64,000 bases of DNA from an uncultured Myxococcales bacterium (GTDB lineage: Bacteria; Myxococcota_A; UBA9042). Location: positions 24,788-88,787 of the forward strand of contig CAIXGW010000010.1 in NCBI GenBank assembly GCA_903919145.1, given 5' to 3'. Shown piece after piece: positions 24,047 through 33,300 of the stretch (position 1 is its first letter; every line of letters starts with the position of its first letter). Position numbers and translations under genes: made by a program. Under the pieces are notes generated by a model that saw only the letters and a program-made list of their open reading frames with translations, was not told the origin of the DNA and ran no database searches.

Positions 24047-25624
24047 TCAGTGAGCGCTCTTGCCGGGGCGCACGTTCCACAGCCGCGAGATCAGCAGGCC
24101 GCCCAGGATGGCAAAGGGCACGTAGGTCCAAGCCCAGACGTCCCAACCGTATTTGTCTACCAGCTTGCCGATAAACAGCGCTACCACCGCGCCGGCCAGG
24201 TATTGGGCACCGTCAAACAGGCCGGCAGCCGTGGCCACGGCCTTGCGACCACCAAAGTCCATGCTGGCTGCGCCGCCGACCATCGAGTGCGCCGCCTGGA
24301 TAAAGAAAGACAGGCCAATCAACATGAACGCCGCCACAAACGGCCCGCCGCCGACCACCGAGTGCAAGATGCCCATGACGGCCATGCCCATAAAGGCAAA
24401 GAAAATCACCGGAGCGCGCCGCGACTCAAACAAGGCGTCCGAGGCATTGCCGCTGACCAGGCCGCCAAAGACCGCGGCAATGGGCATGCCTACGCTGGCG
24501 AGCTGAAAGCACAAGCTGGCGGCATCCTTCTGGCTCATGCCCTCCATCAGGAACTGCACCAAGAAGCCCACGACCACAAACACCACGCCCACCAGGCCAA
24601 AGCTGGCACTGAAGCGCTTGAGCGGGCTCCATTCCTTGATGCCATCGACCTGGCGCTTGACCCTGAGGATCAGCAAGATGATCAAGACCGACGCCAGCAG
24701 CGCGCCAATATTGTAGGGAATCATGGCCTTGGACTGCATGACCTGCGCGCCCTGCACGTTGACAAAGTACTTGGCCCACCAGTCGTCTACGCCGTTGCGC
24801 ACAAAGCCGATCATCATCGAAGACACGGCAATGGTCCAAGCGGCGCTTGAGGTAAAGACCTTCTTGAGCACAAAGCTCAAGCTGACGGGCTGGCTCTTCT
24901 CTTCGGCGGTCTCGTCTCCGGTGTCCAGGTCTTCCAGACCGGCCTTGGCAGGAGAGTCTTCTACCAGGTAGTAGTTGGCCACAAACAGCAGCGCCAAGCT
25001 GATGGCCGGCACCCAGAACACCCACTGCCACGGCAAGGCGCCAGCGATGAGCGGGCCAACGGCAAACGCCAGCGTGCGGCCCGACTGGATCATGATGCCA
25101 AAGATACCGGCAAACGAGCCGCGCTCGGGAACGCGGAACCAGGCGGCGTTGATCTTGACGATCGACAGCGCACCAAAGCTCTGGAAGTAGTGGTTGAGGG
25201 CCCAGACCACGCTGAAGAAGGCCAGCACGGTGCTCATGGACATGCCGCTGGCCAGGGTGGCAGGCTCGATCAGGGTCTTGCCGCTCCACACCGCGTCTTT
25301 GACCAAGAACAGCGAGCCCAGGCCAAAGGCCACGTTGAAGACGGTCGCGCCCACCGCGCCCAGCAGAATCGCTTTCTTGCCGCCGATGCGGTCGGCCAGC
25401 GGCCCGTTGAGAAAGACGCTGATGCCGTAGGTGATCTTGCCGGCAAAGATCACCGAGGCCAGGTCTGCGTTGCTCCAGCCAAATTTCTCTGCCAGCAGCG
25501 CATTGACCGCCGAGAAATTGTAGCGGCCCATGTAGAACATGGCGTACATCAGGCCAAGAAACACCCAGTTCTGCACACGGCGTTGCTGGAACTCTGGGCT
25601 CAGCGGGGCGGTCAGTGCAGTCAT
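24047..25624 (-). CDS. MFS transporter, organophosphate:phosphate antiporter (GlpT/UhpC) type
   Basis: 525 residues. ATG 25622-25624 is chosen (GAGG 5 bases upstream) over a TTG at 25639. Twelve hydrophobic segments. N-terminal NWVFLGLMYAMFYMGRYNFS aligns with the first helix of the OPA family (GlpT, UhpT, UhpC), and GPLADRIGGKKAIL is the MFS loop 2-3 motif. A long cytoplasmic loop (~DTGDETAEEKSQ) separates the halves. The family exchanges phosphate for sugar phosphates or glycerol-3-phosphate; some members are sensors. The substrate is not predictable. Divergent from the next gene; upstream of the barrel gene on the same strand. Confidence 0.85.
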   Translation of the reverse strand: MTALTAPLSPEFQQRRVQNWVFLGLMYAMFYMGRYNFSAVNALLAEKFGWSNADLASVIFAGKITYGISVFLNGPLADRIGGKKAILLGAVGATVFNVAFGLGSLFLVKDAVWSGKTLIEPATLASGMSMSTVLAFFSVVWALNHYFQSFGALSIVKINAAWFRVPERGSFAGIFGIMIQSGRTLAFAVGPLIAGALPWQWVFWVPAISLALLFVANYYLVEDSPAKAGLEDLDTGDETAEEKSQPVSLSFVLKKVFTSSAAWTIAVSSMMIGFVRNGVDDWWAKYFVNVQGAQVMQSKAMIPYNIGALLASVLIILLILRVKRQVDGIKEWSPLKRFSASFGLVGVVFVVVGFLVQFLMEGMSQKDAASLCFQLASVGMPIAAVFGGLVSGNASDALFESRRAPVIFFAFMGMAVMGILHSVVGGGPFVAAFMLIGLSFFIQAAHSMVGGAASMDFGGRKAVATAAGLFDGAQYLAGAVVALFIGKLVDKYGWDVWAWTYVPFAILGGLLISRLWNVRPGKSAH

Positions 25625-25916
25625 GGCAACCTCGTGCAAATCGCAGGGGCACTTGGACCCCAGACCCTAAGTTCGCTCCCGGTTCGGCAACGGACTTGGT
25701 TTGGGGCTAATGAAGGGCGTGGCAGTAGCACCCAAGACCGGTGAACAAGAGCCGGGCGCGACCCGGATCGAACTGGCGGTCCTGGGTAGTAGCAGAACCG
25801 CCCAGCGGCGCCAAGTCAAGCGAACCCCGCGGCGGTGGCCCGCAAAAAGCGCAGCGGATAGTGGCGGAGTCCGCAGAAAACGCTATGGTAAAAGGCTGGA
25901 GGTGAGATTACTACAA
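25625..25916. promoter_or_regulatory. divergent intergenic region
   Basis: 292 bases between the MFS transporter start and the start of the next plus-strand gene. It must hold both promoters. The second gene's frame is open through it but the translation is Arg/Ala-rich and not convincing. No consensus promoter pair found by eye. Confidence 0.35.
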
Positions 25917-27485
25917 ATGCCCCACGATAGTCGCCGCTTTCCCCCTCTGACACCCCTGCGCCCGGCCAGCAAGCCCAAGCTGCCCCACTTGAGCCTTGGC
26001 GCGCCGTTGCCCGAACTGCGGGTCGCGGTGCACGATCGGTCGCGGCTTGAGTGGATCGCCACGGTGCCGGTAGCGGCTCCTGGAGAGACGCACACCTGGG
26101 AAATCACAATGGAAGCTGAGGTGCCCGACGCCATGTGGGTCGAGCACCAGCCGTGGAACCACTTCCAGGTGCGATCGCGGCTGACCAGTCCGCGCCTGCG
26201 CGAAGGCGCGCTGCTGGTGGGGCCAGTGACGGACCAGCTGCGCCGGCGCACCCTTGCCGTTGTCCACGAGCTGAAGTTTGAGACGGTGCGCCTGCAGCGA
26301 GCGCTCAACGCCGTGCGCCGCCGCGATGGCGTCCTGCGTTCTGAAGAGGTGGAGTGGGTCGGCGAAGGGCTGCTGCGATCGGTGCTGCGCGCCCGCCAAG
26401 GCCGCGATCAGCTGCTCAAGCTAGCCATCGACAGCACCGAGGCGATGCGCTGCGAGGCGGACCTGGCCTCGGAATTCGTGTCCAACCAAATTCTGATGAT
26501 GATCAGCCGGTTGACTAGAGCTCTGCAGGGCAATGGCGCAGCGTCGCGCCACAAGCCGCTGGCCGGCGACGCGCTCAAGCTGAGCACTCTTTTGCAGCAG
26601 CAGCTGGTCGACGAAAACCTGTTCCGCCAGCAGAGCCGCTTTCGCTATGCCGAAGTCCGCTCGGCCGCAGGCCTGGATGGCTACCTGCACCGCGCTGCCC
26701 AGCTCAAGAAGCACTTTCAGCAGGCGGTCTTTCTTGAGGCCAACGCCTACATGCTGGACCAGCGGCTGCGCAACTGGATTGCGATTGGCATGGCGATGAT
26801 CGCCTCGACCTTCTACTTTGTGTGGCAGGTCTGGATCCTCAACACCGCGACCAATGCCGCCAACACCACGGTCTCGCTGCTGATTGCTGGCTCCATTGCC
26901 GCGCTGGTGTACGCCGCCAAAGACCGGATCAAAGAAGTGGGGCGCGACTGGGTAGCGCGCCGGGTCAAGAATGGCTATGCCGATCGGGTGGCGCACCTGA
27001 GCCTGCAGGCGCACATGGACCCCAAGCGCTCTGCCTTTGCCCTGGCCCGCGAGACCATTCAGGTGTCCAAGAGCCTGCAGCCCGACTTGCTCAATCCCGA
27101 GCTGGGCAACACCAGCGTCATCCACCACTTGCACATCCGCGAGCTGCTGCGCCACACCGGGCTGCCGACTTTGCAGCAGCAGGGCCTGGTAGGCTTAAAG
27201 CATGTGTTCCGCTATGATCTGTCGCCGCTGCTGGTCAAGCTGGACGACCAGGTCAAGCACGTGCCCATCTTGGAACACGGGCAGCTGCACACCAAGACGG
27301 CCACCCGGGTGTACTTGATTGCCATCAACGTGCAGATGCGCTTGGTTGGCACCGAAGTGGTGGCGCAGCAGCGCGGCTACCTGCGGCTGCGGCGGCGCGG
27401 TCTGGAGCGGTTTGTGGCGGTGCACAGCGGCCCCAAGGGCGCGGTAGCCCAGCGGATCACCCAGCCGGTGGCGGCCATCGCCTAG
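25917..27485 (+). CDS. large membrane protein of unknown function
   Basis: About 522 residues. ATG 25917 has GGAGGTGA 12-19 bases upstream, a little far; GTG 25902 in the same frame is the alternative. N-terminal ~75-150: a beta-rich domain (SRLEWIATVPVAAPGETHTWEI...). Then a long helical, charged region (~200-300, LQRALNAVRRRDG, DQLLKLAIDSTEAMRCE). Two close membrane segments follow (WIAIGMAMIASTFYFVWQVW and TVSLLIAGSIAALVYAAK, ~285-340), then a soluble C-terminus ending in a basic beta-rich part. No family recognised. The pattern suits a two-helix inner-membrane protein with large cytosolic domains. Not obviously in an operon. Confidence 0.7.
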   Translation: MPHDSRRFPPLTPLRPASKPKLPHLSLGAPLPELRVAVHDRSRLEWIATVPVAAPGETHTWEITMEAEVPDAMWVEHQPWNHFQVRSRLTSPRLREGALLVGPVTDQLRRRTLAVVHELKFETVRLQRALNAVRRRDGVLRSEEVEWVGEGLLRSVLRARQGRDQLLKLAIDSTEAMRCEADLASEFVSNQILMMISRLTRALQGNGAASRHKPLAGDALKLSTLLQQQLVDENLFRQQSRFRYAEVRSAAGLDGYLHRAAQLKKHFQQAVFLEANAYMLDQRLRNWIAIGMAMIASTFYFVWQVWILNTATNAANTTVSLLIAGSIAALVYAAKDRIKEVGRDWVARRVKNGYADRVAHLSLQAHMDPKRSAFALARETIQVSKSLQPDLLNPELGNTSVIHHLHIRELLRHTGLPTLQQQGLVGLKHVFRYDLSPLLVKLDDQVKHVPILEHGQLHTKTATRVYLIAINVQMRLVGTEVVAQQRGYLRLRRRGLERFVAVHSGPKGAVAQRITQPVAAIA

Positions 27486-27650
27486 GGATAGCTGCCAGCG
27501 ACTGGCCAGACCCTGGGTCTGCTTAGGCTCCTGGCTGGCGTCACCCGGCCCCCGGGGACCATCCAAAGGTTTTGCGTGCTTAGCCCTAGGTTGCGGCATG
27601 GCTCTGACAGCTCCCCGCCTTCTTTCCCCCTTGCTTGCGGACCGCAGCCC

Positions 27651-28025
27651 ATGACCCAAGACCTGCCGCCCCAAGCTCTTGGCCGCCCCGCGGCGCCGCG
27701 TTCTGTGCTGGCTGCGACGGCCGGCTTGGTCGTGCCCGGCCTGGGTCTGGCGATCCGCGGCGACCTGAGCGCTGGGCTGCTCACGCTGGCGGCGGTGGTG
27801 CACTGCGCCGCTCTGGGCACCTGCAGTCTGGCGGCGCTGGCCAGCCGCGGCGATGTGCCAAAAGACGCCGTGGCAACGGCCTGGACGGCGCTGCAGTCGG
27901 GAATCCTGAGTCCGCAGGCGGCGATGATGTGGGTCCTGGCTGTGAGCCTGCACCTGTGGGCAGCGTGGTCGGCCTACACCGCCGGCGCCGCGAAGGACGT
28001 GCATGCCCCTGCAGCTCCGCATTGA
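27651..28025 (+). CDS. small membrane protein, hypothetical
   Basis: 124 residues with three hydrophobic stretches: SVLAATAGLVVPGLGLAIRG, LLTLAAVVHCAALGTCSLAAL and MMWVLAVSLHLWAAWSAYTA. The first contains a PGLG turn followed by a charged RGDLSAG loop, reminiscent of TM2-type small membrane proteins, but the match is too short to name. Its last 23 bases overlap the helicase start, and the helicase ribosome-binding site lies inside it, so the two are probably co-translated. A strong inverted repeat (CAGACCC/GGGTCTG, about 27507-27521) lies upstream. Confidence 0.6.
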   Translation: MTQDLPPQALGRPAAPRSVLAATAGLVVPGLGLAIRGDLSAGLLTLAAVVHCAALGTCSLAALASRGDVPKDAVATAWTALQSGILSPQAAMMWVLAVSLHLWAAWSAYTAGAAKDVHAPAAPH

Positions 28026-29451
28026 CCGGCGCATCGCCATTGCGCGCCAGCCCCTTTCTGACCCTCACTGGCAGCAGCTGAGCCAGTGGGCCGAAGAGCG
28101 CTTGACGTTTATCAACCCAGCCTACTGGGAGGCGCGCGAGCACCGCCGGCCCTGCAAGCACCTGCCGCGGCAATTCACCTTGCTGGAGCGCGACGAACAG
28201 ACGCTGTGGCTGCCGCGCGGCATGGGCGGCGAGCTCAAGAAGTGGCTAAAAGCCCAGTGGCCCGAGCGAGCGGTGCAGGTAGAGGACCAGCGCAGTCAAC
28301 CCGCCCTCAGCCAGCCTTTTGCGCTGCAGGTACAGCTGCGCGACTACCAGGTGGCGGCGGTAGAGCGGGCCGCCTTGCTGAGAGATGGGGTTGTGGTCAG
28401 CCCCACCGGGTCGGGCAAGACCGTGATGGCCATGGGGTTGGTGGCCAAGCTGCAGACCCCGGCGCTGATCCTGGTGCACAATCGCCTGCTGCTGGAGCAG
28501 GTGTGCGAAGCTGCCCAGCGCTGCCTTGGCATCCAGGCCGGGGTGGTCGGCGCGGGCCAGAGCGACGTGCGGCCTCTGACGGTCGCGACCATCCAGACCC
28601 TGATGCGCCGCGATCTCAGCGAACTGGCCGACCAGTTTGGCCTGGTCATTCTGGATGAGGCGCACCACTGCCCGGCTCCGACCTTTACCGAAGTGCTGCA
28701 GCAGTTCAACGCCCGCTGGCGGATTGGCCTGACCGCCACCCCCGAGCGCAAAGATCGCCTTCATCCGCTGATGTATGCCTCCTTGGGGCCAGAGCTGCTG
28801 CGCATGCGGCCCGCCGAGATGCTGGCCATTGGCTCGCTGAGTGCCAGTCGGGTGACGCCGGTACAGACGACCTTTGCCGGCGGCCGGTTGACGGACCACT
28901 CAGAGATGATGAGCGCCCTGGCCAGCCACCCGCAGCGCAACCGCGAAATCACCGACGCGGTGGTGGCCACCCGCGGAGCCAGGTCGCTGGTGCTGGTAGA
29001 GCGGGTCGAGCACTGCCACGCCCTGGCCGAGACCCTGCGCGAGCGCGGCGTGACGGCCTGGGGCCTGAGCGGCCGCGTCGACTCCGCCCAACGCCAAGAG
29101 ACCATTGCCCTGCTCAAGGGCCCGGCCGGCGGCGTGCTCGTCGCGACGACCAGTCTGGTAGGAGAGGGTTTTGACTGCCCGGCGCTCGACACGCTGTACC
29201 TGGCGGTTCCGTCAGCCAATGCGGCGCGGGTGACCCAGGCCTTGGGGCGGGTGCTGCGGCCCCACGACGGCAAGCTGCAGGCGCGGGTCTACGACTTTGT
29301 CGATGTCGCTACGCCGGGGCTGGCCCGCTCTTGGCCGGCGCGGCTGCGCGTCTACAGGCAGCACGGCGCCAGCTGCGATAGCGCTGTGCCAGCAAGCACT
29401 TGGGCCGGCAGCCTGCCGCTGGCGCTGGTCGCGGGCCCGCCACAACCCTAG
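28003..29451 (+). CDS. SF2 DEAD/DEAH-box helicase (XPB/Rad25-like)
   Basis: 482 residues. Start ATG has GAAGGA 5 bases upstream inside the preceding gene. The N-terminal ~105 residues have no recognised motif. Helicase core: LRDYQVAAVE (Q-motif-like), SPTGSGKTVMAMG (motif I), VATIQTLM (Ib), VILDEAHHCPAPTF (motif II, DEAH), GLTATPERKD (III), and in the second RecA domain VLVATTSLVGEGFDCPALD (V) and QALGRVLRPHDG (VI). This is the type of XPB/UvrB-related SF2 ATPases acting on DNA. The stop codon TAG lies inside a copy of the IS-end sequence CCTAGGACCCTGTCGG, so the native C-terminus may have been cut. Confidence 0.87.
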   Translation: MPLQLRIDRRIAIARQPLSDPHWQQLSQWAEERLTFINPAYWEAREHRRPCKHLPRQFTLLERDEQTLWLPRGMGGELKKWLKAQWPERAVQVEDQRSQPALSQPFALQVQLRDYQVAAVERAALLRDGVVVSPTGSGKTVMAMGLVAKLQTPALILVHNRLLLEQVCEAAQRCLGIQAGVVGAGQSDVRPLTVATIQTLMRRDLSELADQFGLVILDEAHHCPAPTFTEVLQQFNARWRIGLTATPERKDRLHPLMYASLGPELLRMRPAEMLAIGSLSASRVTPVQTTFAGGRLTDHSEMMSALASHPQRNREITDAVVATRGARSLVLVERVEHCHALAETLRERGVTAWGLSGRVDSAQRQETIALLKGPAGGVLVATTSLVGEGFDCPALDTLYLAVPSANAARVTQALGRVLRPHDGKLQARVYDFVDVATPGLARSWPARLRVYRQHGASCDSAVPASTWAGSLPLALVAGPPQP

Positions 29452-29462
29452 GACCCTGTCGG
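29447..29462. repeat. solo IS/MITE terminal sequence overlapping the helicase stop
   Basis: CCTAGGACCCTGTCGG, identical over its full 16 bases to the left end of the MITE at 29573. It contains the helicase stop codon (TAG, 29449-29451). No matching opposite end is obvious within the next 100 bases, so it is a solo end or half of a larger composite with the right end at 29657. Confidence 0.6.
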
Positions 29463-29572
29463 GATAATCTCCGCCAGGCTCCGTGCCAATTTGCGTTTTT
29501 TCCAGTCGGGCAAGAGATATTGGAAGTGAATTCCAATCTTTCGCCCGCCTGGGCGCTCGCAAGACGATTGCC
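29452..29572. other. AT-richer spacer next to the MITE
   Basis: Non-coding; noticeably less GC-rich than the flanks. It contains a dyad ATTGGAAGTGAATTCCAAT (29518-29536) and a GCGTTTTTTCC tract that could serve as a helicase terminator. Probably part of the same inserted material as the 85-bp element. Confidence 0.4.
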
Positions 29573-29657
29573 CTAGGACCCTGTCGGATGCCGCGGCTGA
29601 TTCAGTAGTTTTGCTTAATTATCAGTATGTTATAGCATTACTCCGACAGGCTCCTAG
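29573..29657. mobile_element. 85-bp MITE-like element with 16-bp terminal inverted repeats
   Basis: The left end CTAGGACCCTGTCGGA (29573-29588) and right end TCCGACAGGCTCCTAG (29642-29657) are inverted copies with 15 of 16 matches. The core is AT-rich with no open frame. The outermost bases on both sides are CTAG. The same terminal motif, CTAGGAGCCCGTCGGA, begins the IS1182-type element at 63187, so this looks like a non-autonomous derivative of that family. The position, between the helicase and cupin genes, is non-coding. Confidence 0.75.
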
Positions 29658-29735
29658 ACAGCGGGCACAGAATTTGCCGCCCATCGGCCAATCGCTGATA
29701 CTGCCGGCGCCGCCCATGACCGCGGCAGGTGCAGT

Positions 29736-30071
29736 ATGCGCATTGTCCAAAAGCCCTGGGGCCACGAGGAAATCTGGGCCGAAACCTCGCGCTATGCCGG
29801 CAAATTCCTGGTGATCCGCCAAGGCGAGATGCTGTCGCGCCAGTACCATGAGGTCAAGGAAGAGACGATTTGCGTCTTGGAGGGGCTGCTGACCTTGGAG
29901 CTGGGGAACGGCCCCGATCAGGTCCTGCGCCTGCAACCAGGTGAAACTTATCACGTCACCCCGGGAACGATCCACCGGTTCTGCGCGCCCGACCAGGACG
30001 TGAGACTGGTCGAGGTCAGCACTTCTGAGCTGGACGACGTCGTGCGCTTGGCCGACAAATACACGCGATGA
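29736..30071 (+). CDS. cupin-domain protein (mannose-6-phosphate isomerase-like fold)
   Basis: 111 residues, one small double-stranded beta-barrel. Cupin motif 1 is ISRQYHEVKEETICVLEG-like: LSRQYHEVKEETICVLEG carries His and Glu metal ligands. Motif 2 is PGETYHVTPGTIHRF with the final His. The N-terminus VQKPWGHEEIWAET resembles the start of phosphomannose-isomerase/sugar-nucleotide cupins, so a sugar-phosphate or small-molecule substrate is plausible, but single cupins of this size are often enzymes or sensors of unknown role. AGGTG lies 5 bases before the ATG. Stands alone downstream of the MITE. Confidence 0.8.
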   Translation: MRIVQKPWGHEEIWAETSRYAGKFLVIRQGEMLSRQYHEVKEETICVLEGLLTLELGNGPDQVLRLQPGETYHVTPGTIHRFCAPDQDVRLVEVSTSELDDVVRLADKYTR

Positions 30072-30364
30072 CAAGTAGTTGCGCGGGACGACCTGGGCCA
30101 GTGCCCCGCGGCGTGTCGCGCCTTGGTCACAGCCCGCTGCCTCGGCCATCGCAAGCCCGGCGGCGAGGGTTGGCAGCCGCGCTTGACCAATCTAGACTGC
30201 GGCTTGAGGTGCGTCTGCAGGAAGGGCCATGGCTGATCCTGCAGTGGGCGCGTACCGCAGTTTTTCTGTGCTGTGGTGCCGCTTTGTGTGCCGCGACTCC
30301 TTGTGCCAACGCCGCTCCCCTTTGACCGCTGCAGCGGATCAAGAGTGCGGCAGAAGAGGCTCCG
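30072..30364. other. intergenic before the giant TPR gene
   Basis: 293 bases. It should hold the promoter of the 9.6-kb TPR gene. TTGACC occurs twice (about 30183 and 30322) but neither has a good -10 at the right distance. An 85-codon frame starting at the cupin stop (ATGA) ends in a signal-peptide-like stretch but has no sensible body; I do not call it. Confidence 0.35.
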
Positions 30365-33300
30365 ATGCTGGCGATCCCCGAAACCGCACCGCTTCCGAGC
30401 CATGGCTCCGTAGAAGAGCTGCTGCACCGCTTGCGCGCTCAACCTGCGGGGGCGGCAGAAGTGGCCGACTCTTTGCTGGGATTGAGCGCCCGCGAGCCGC
30501 ACCCGCGCCTGAAGTCGGCACTGCTGCACTACGCCGCGCTGCTGGTCCTGCCCACGGATCAGGACCGCTCAGCCATCTTGATGAGAGAAGCCTTTAGGCT
30601 CTTTCCGACCGCCGAGGTAGGCGCTCAGCTGGCGCAGGCCACTGCAGAAGACCCCGCCGCCCAGCGCCTGTTTCGCCATGGTCACCTGGTCGATGCGGTG
30701 GCGGCGCTCAGCTCTGGCCCTCAAGAGCGGCTGCAGGCCCTGACCAACGCTGTGCGCCACCACCTGGCTTTGGGTCACGGCGCAGCGGCGCTCAAGCGCA
30801 TTGCCGAGCTGGTCGACCTGGTCAAAGAGACCCATGACACCGCCATCAGCTCGGCCGATCTGCAAGATTGGGCAGAAATTGCTGAGTCCCAGGCGACCGC
30901 CCGCCAAGAGTCGCTGGTCAGTCAGCGCATGGAGCTGGCAGAGTGCAGCGAAGCCGACCGGCCCGGCGCCCTGGTCGCGTATGCTGAGCTGTTGCTGGCC
31001 GGAGACGAGCCGCTGAGCGACGCCGCCGCGGTGCTAGCCGACGCCCTGGACAGCGGCGCGCCACCAGAAACCGTTGCACCACTGTGGGTTGAAGTGGCCC
31101 GGGCCATGGGCAACCAGGCCGAGCTGACCCGCGCCCTGGCCTGCTCGCTAACGGCCGGCGCCGCGCTGCCCACCCAAGTGCAGCACGCCGACGAGCTGGC
31201 CAACATCCCCAGCGTCGATCGCGCGGCGCCCCACGCGGCCCAGCTGGCGCTGCAGGCGCTGATCGAAGTGCTCCCAGACGACCCCATGCTGGCCTCGCGT
31301 CTGCGTGCGGTGCAGGCGCTGCAGTCGGCCGAGCCGGAGCCAAGCCTGGAGGCCCTGCGCCAAGCGACGATCCGCGATCGCGATCGCTACGGCGAGGCCA
31401 ACGCGTCGCTGGCTCTGGCTTGGCTGGCGCAGCAGCGCGGCGACTGGGCCAACGCCGAGCGCCACTACCGGCGGGTGCGGACCTTGGCACCACAGGACAC
31501 AGAAGCGCTTGATTTTTTTGAGAGCTACTACCGCCAAAACGATGACCACAAGCGCTTGTTGGTGGCGCTGTCGCAGCGGCTCAGTGGCGCCGAAGGGCGC
31601 GAAGCTGTCCGCATTGGCTTGGAGATGGCGCACCTGTGCGAGGGTCCGCTGGCCTCCCCAGAGCGGGCGATCGAGTCCTACCAGCGGGTGCTGACCGTCC
31701 AGCCCGACCATGAGCCGGCCCTGGCCGGACTGCTGAGTCTTTACGAAGGCCTGGGGCGCCATGCCGCCGTGCGCGAGACCCTGGATCGCCAGGCCAGCGC
31801 TTGGATCGCCAAGTCGACCATCAACCCTCAGGCCCGCCAGCTGGCCAAGCAAGCCCTGCTGCACCTGGCCGACCTGGCGGGCGACCCAGCCAAAGGCGGC
31901 GACAAGTCCACGGCCCTGGCGGTCTGCCGGCGCGTCTTGAGGGTCGACGCCGCCGAGCCCCAAGCCGTGCGCGTGCTGGCCGATCACTACAGGGACATCG
32001 GCATCTCCGTCGAGCAAGCCGATGTGCTGCGCGGCGCCTCAGCGGCCGAGACCGACCCAGGCCGGCGAGCGGCCCTGCTGGCTGAGCTCGGCGAGGTCCT
32101 GGCGGGCCCGATGGGCGATCCTGCCGGCGCAGCCGCCGCTTGGTCAGAGGCCCTGCAGCTCAATCCGCACCGCCGCGATCTGGTGCCGGCCCTGCGCCGG
32201 GTGGCCGCCGCGACCGGCGACCGTGCCGCGGTCTACCACTCGCTGGCGGCCGAGCTGCGCGGGTTGCTTGGCGAAGAAATGGCTGCCTCTGGCGCGTCGC
32301 TGCCGGCCGGCGCCGATCCTGGTCAGCTTGTGGAGATCCTGCTGCAGGCTGCGGAATTGGCACCGGAGTTTGAGCCCTCGGCCGCCCAGGGCCTGCAGTG
32401 GCTGAGCCTGGCCTGCCTGGCCGGCCCCGGTCAGCCGGCAGTGATCGACGCCGTGGCCAGCCTGCTCACCCAGGACCCGGCCAAGCAAATCGCCTTGCTA
32501 CAAAGTCAGTTGAGCGCCGCGCCCCCGGCCCACGGGGCGGCCCTCCACGCCGCGCTGCTGGCGCCCCTGGCGGCAACCGGCCAGTGGCAAGACGCCCAAG
32601 CCCACGCCCAGATCGCCCTGGAAGCCAACCCCGAAGACGCCCAGGCCCGCTCCGTGGCCCTGAGCGCCGCTGTGGCCTTGGGCGACGAAGACAGCCTGCG
32701 CCACCTGTGCGGCACCGGCGAGGCCGGCGCCCGGCAGTTTGTCGGGGCAGCGCTGGCGGGGGCGGAGACTGCCGGCGGAGCGCTGCGCTTCCACTGGTGG
32801 CAGATGGCCGCCCAAGTGGCAGAACGCGAGCTCGGCAACCACGAGCAAGCCTGCGAAATTCTGGCTCAAGCCCTGCAGACCGCCGTGGCCGAGCCCGATG
32901 GCGTGCTGAGCGACGGCGAGCGTCTGGACCTAGCCATGGCCGCCCGCCGCGCCGCCAAGGCGGCTGGGTTGCTGGGCGTAGAGCGGATGGCCCTAGAAGC
33001 CTTGGCCGCCTGGGCTCCCGCCGCGGAACAGGGCAGCGTCCGCCTGGACTTGGCCGAGCTGTCCTGGACGGCCGGCGACCAGGACGAAGGCCTGTCCCTG
33101 GCGCGCAGCGTAGCCGAGGACGCCCTGACCGAAGGACGGGCCGCCAGCTTGGCCCGCGCTACCCGCCTGACCCTTACATTTGCTGGGCAATTGCCCGACG
33201 CCGCGGCTTGCGGCGCCACCCTGGCCGCCACAGCCGATTGGTTGGAACTGGCTGCCGGCGAGCCGGGCCTTGCCAGCGAGCTGAGCGCAGAATTGCCCAA

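Noticed and set aside
30068..30325. An 85-codon frame overlapping the cupin stop (ATGA), ending in a signal-peptide-like stretch
   Set aside because: The hydrophobic stretch is at the C-terminal end, not the start, and the rest is Arg/Pro-rich; high-GC chance frame is more likely.
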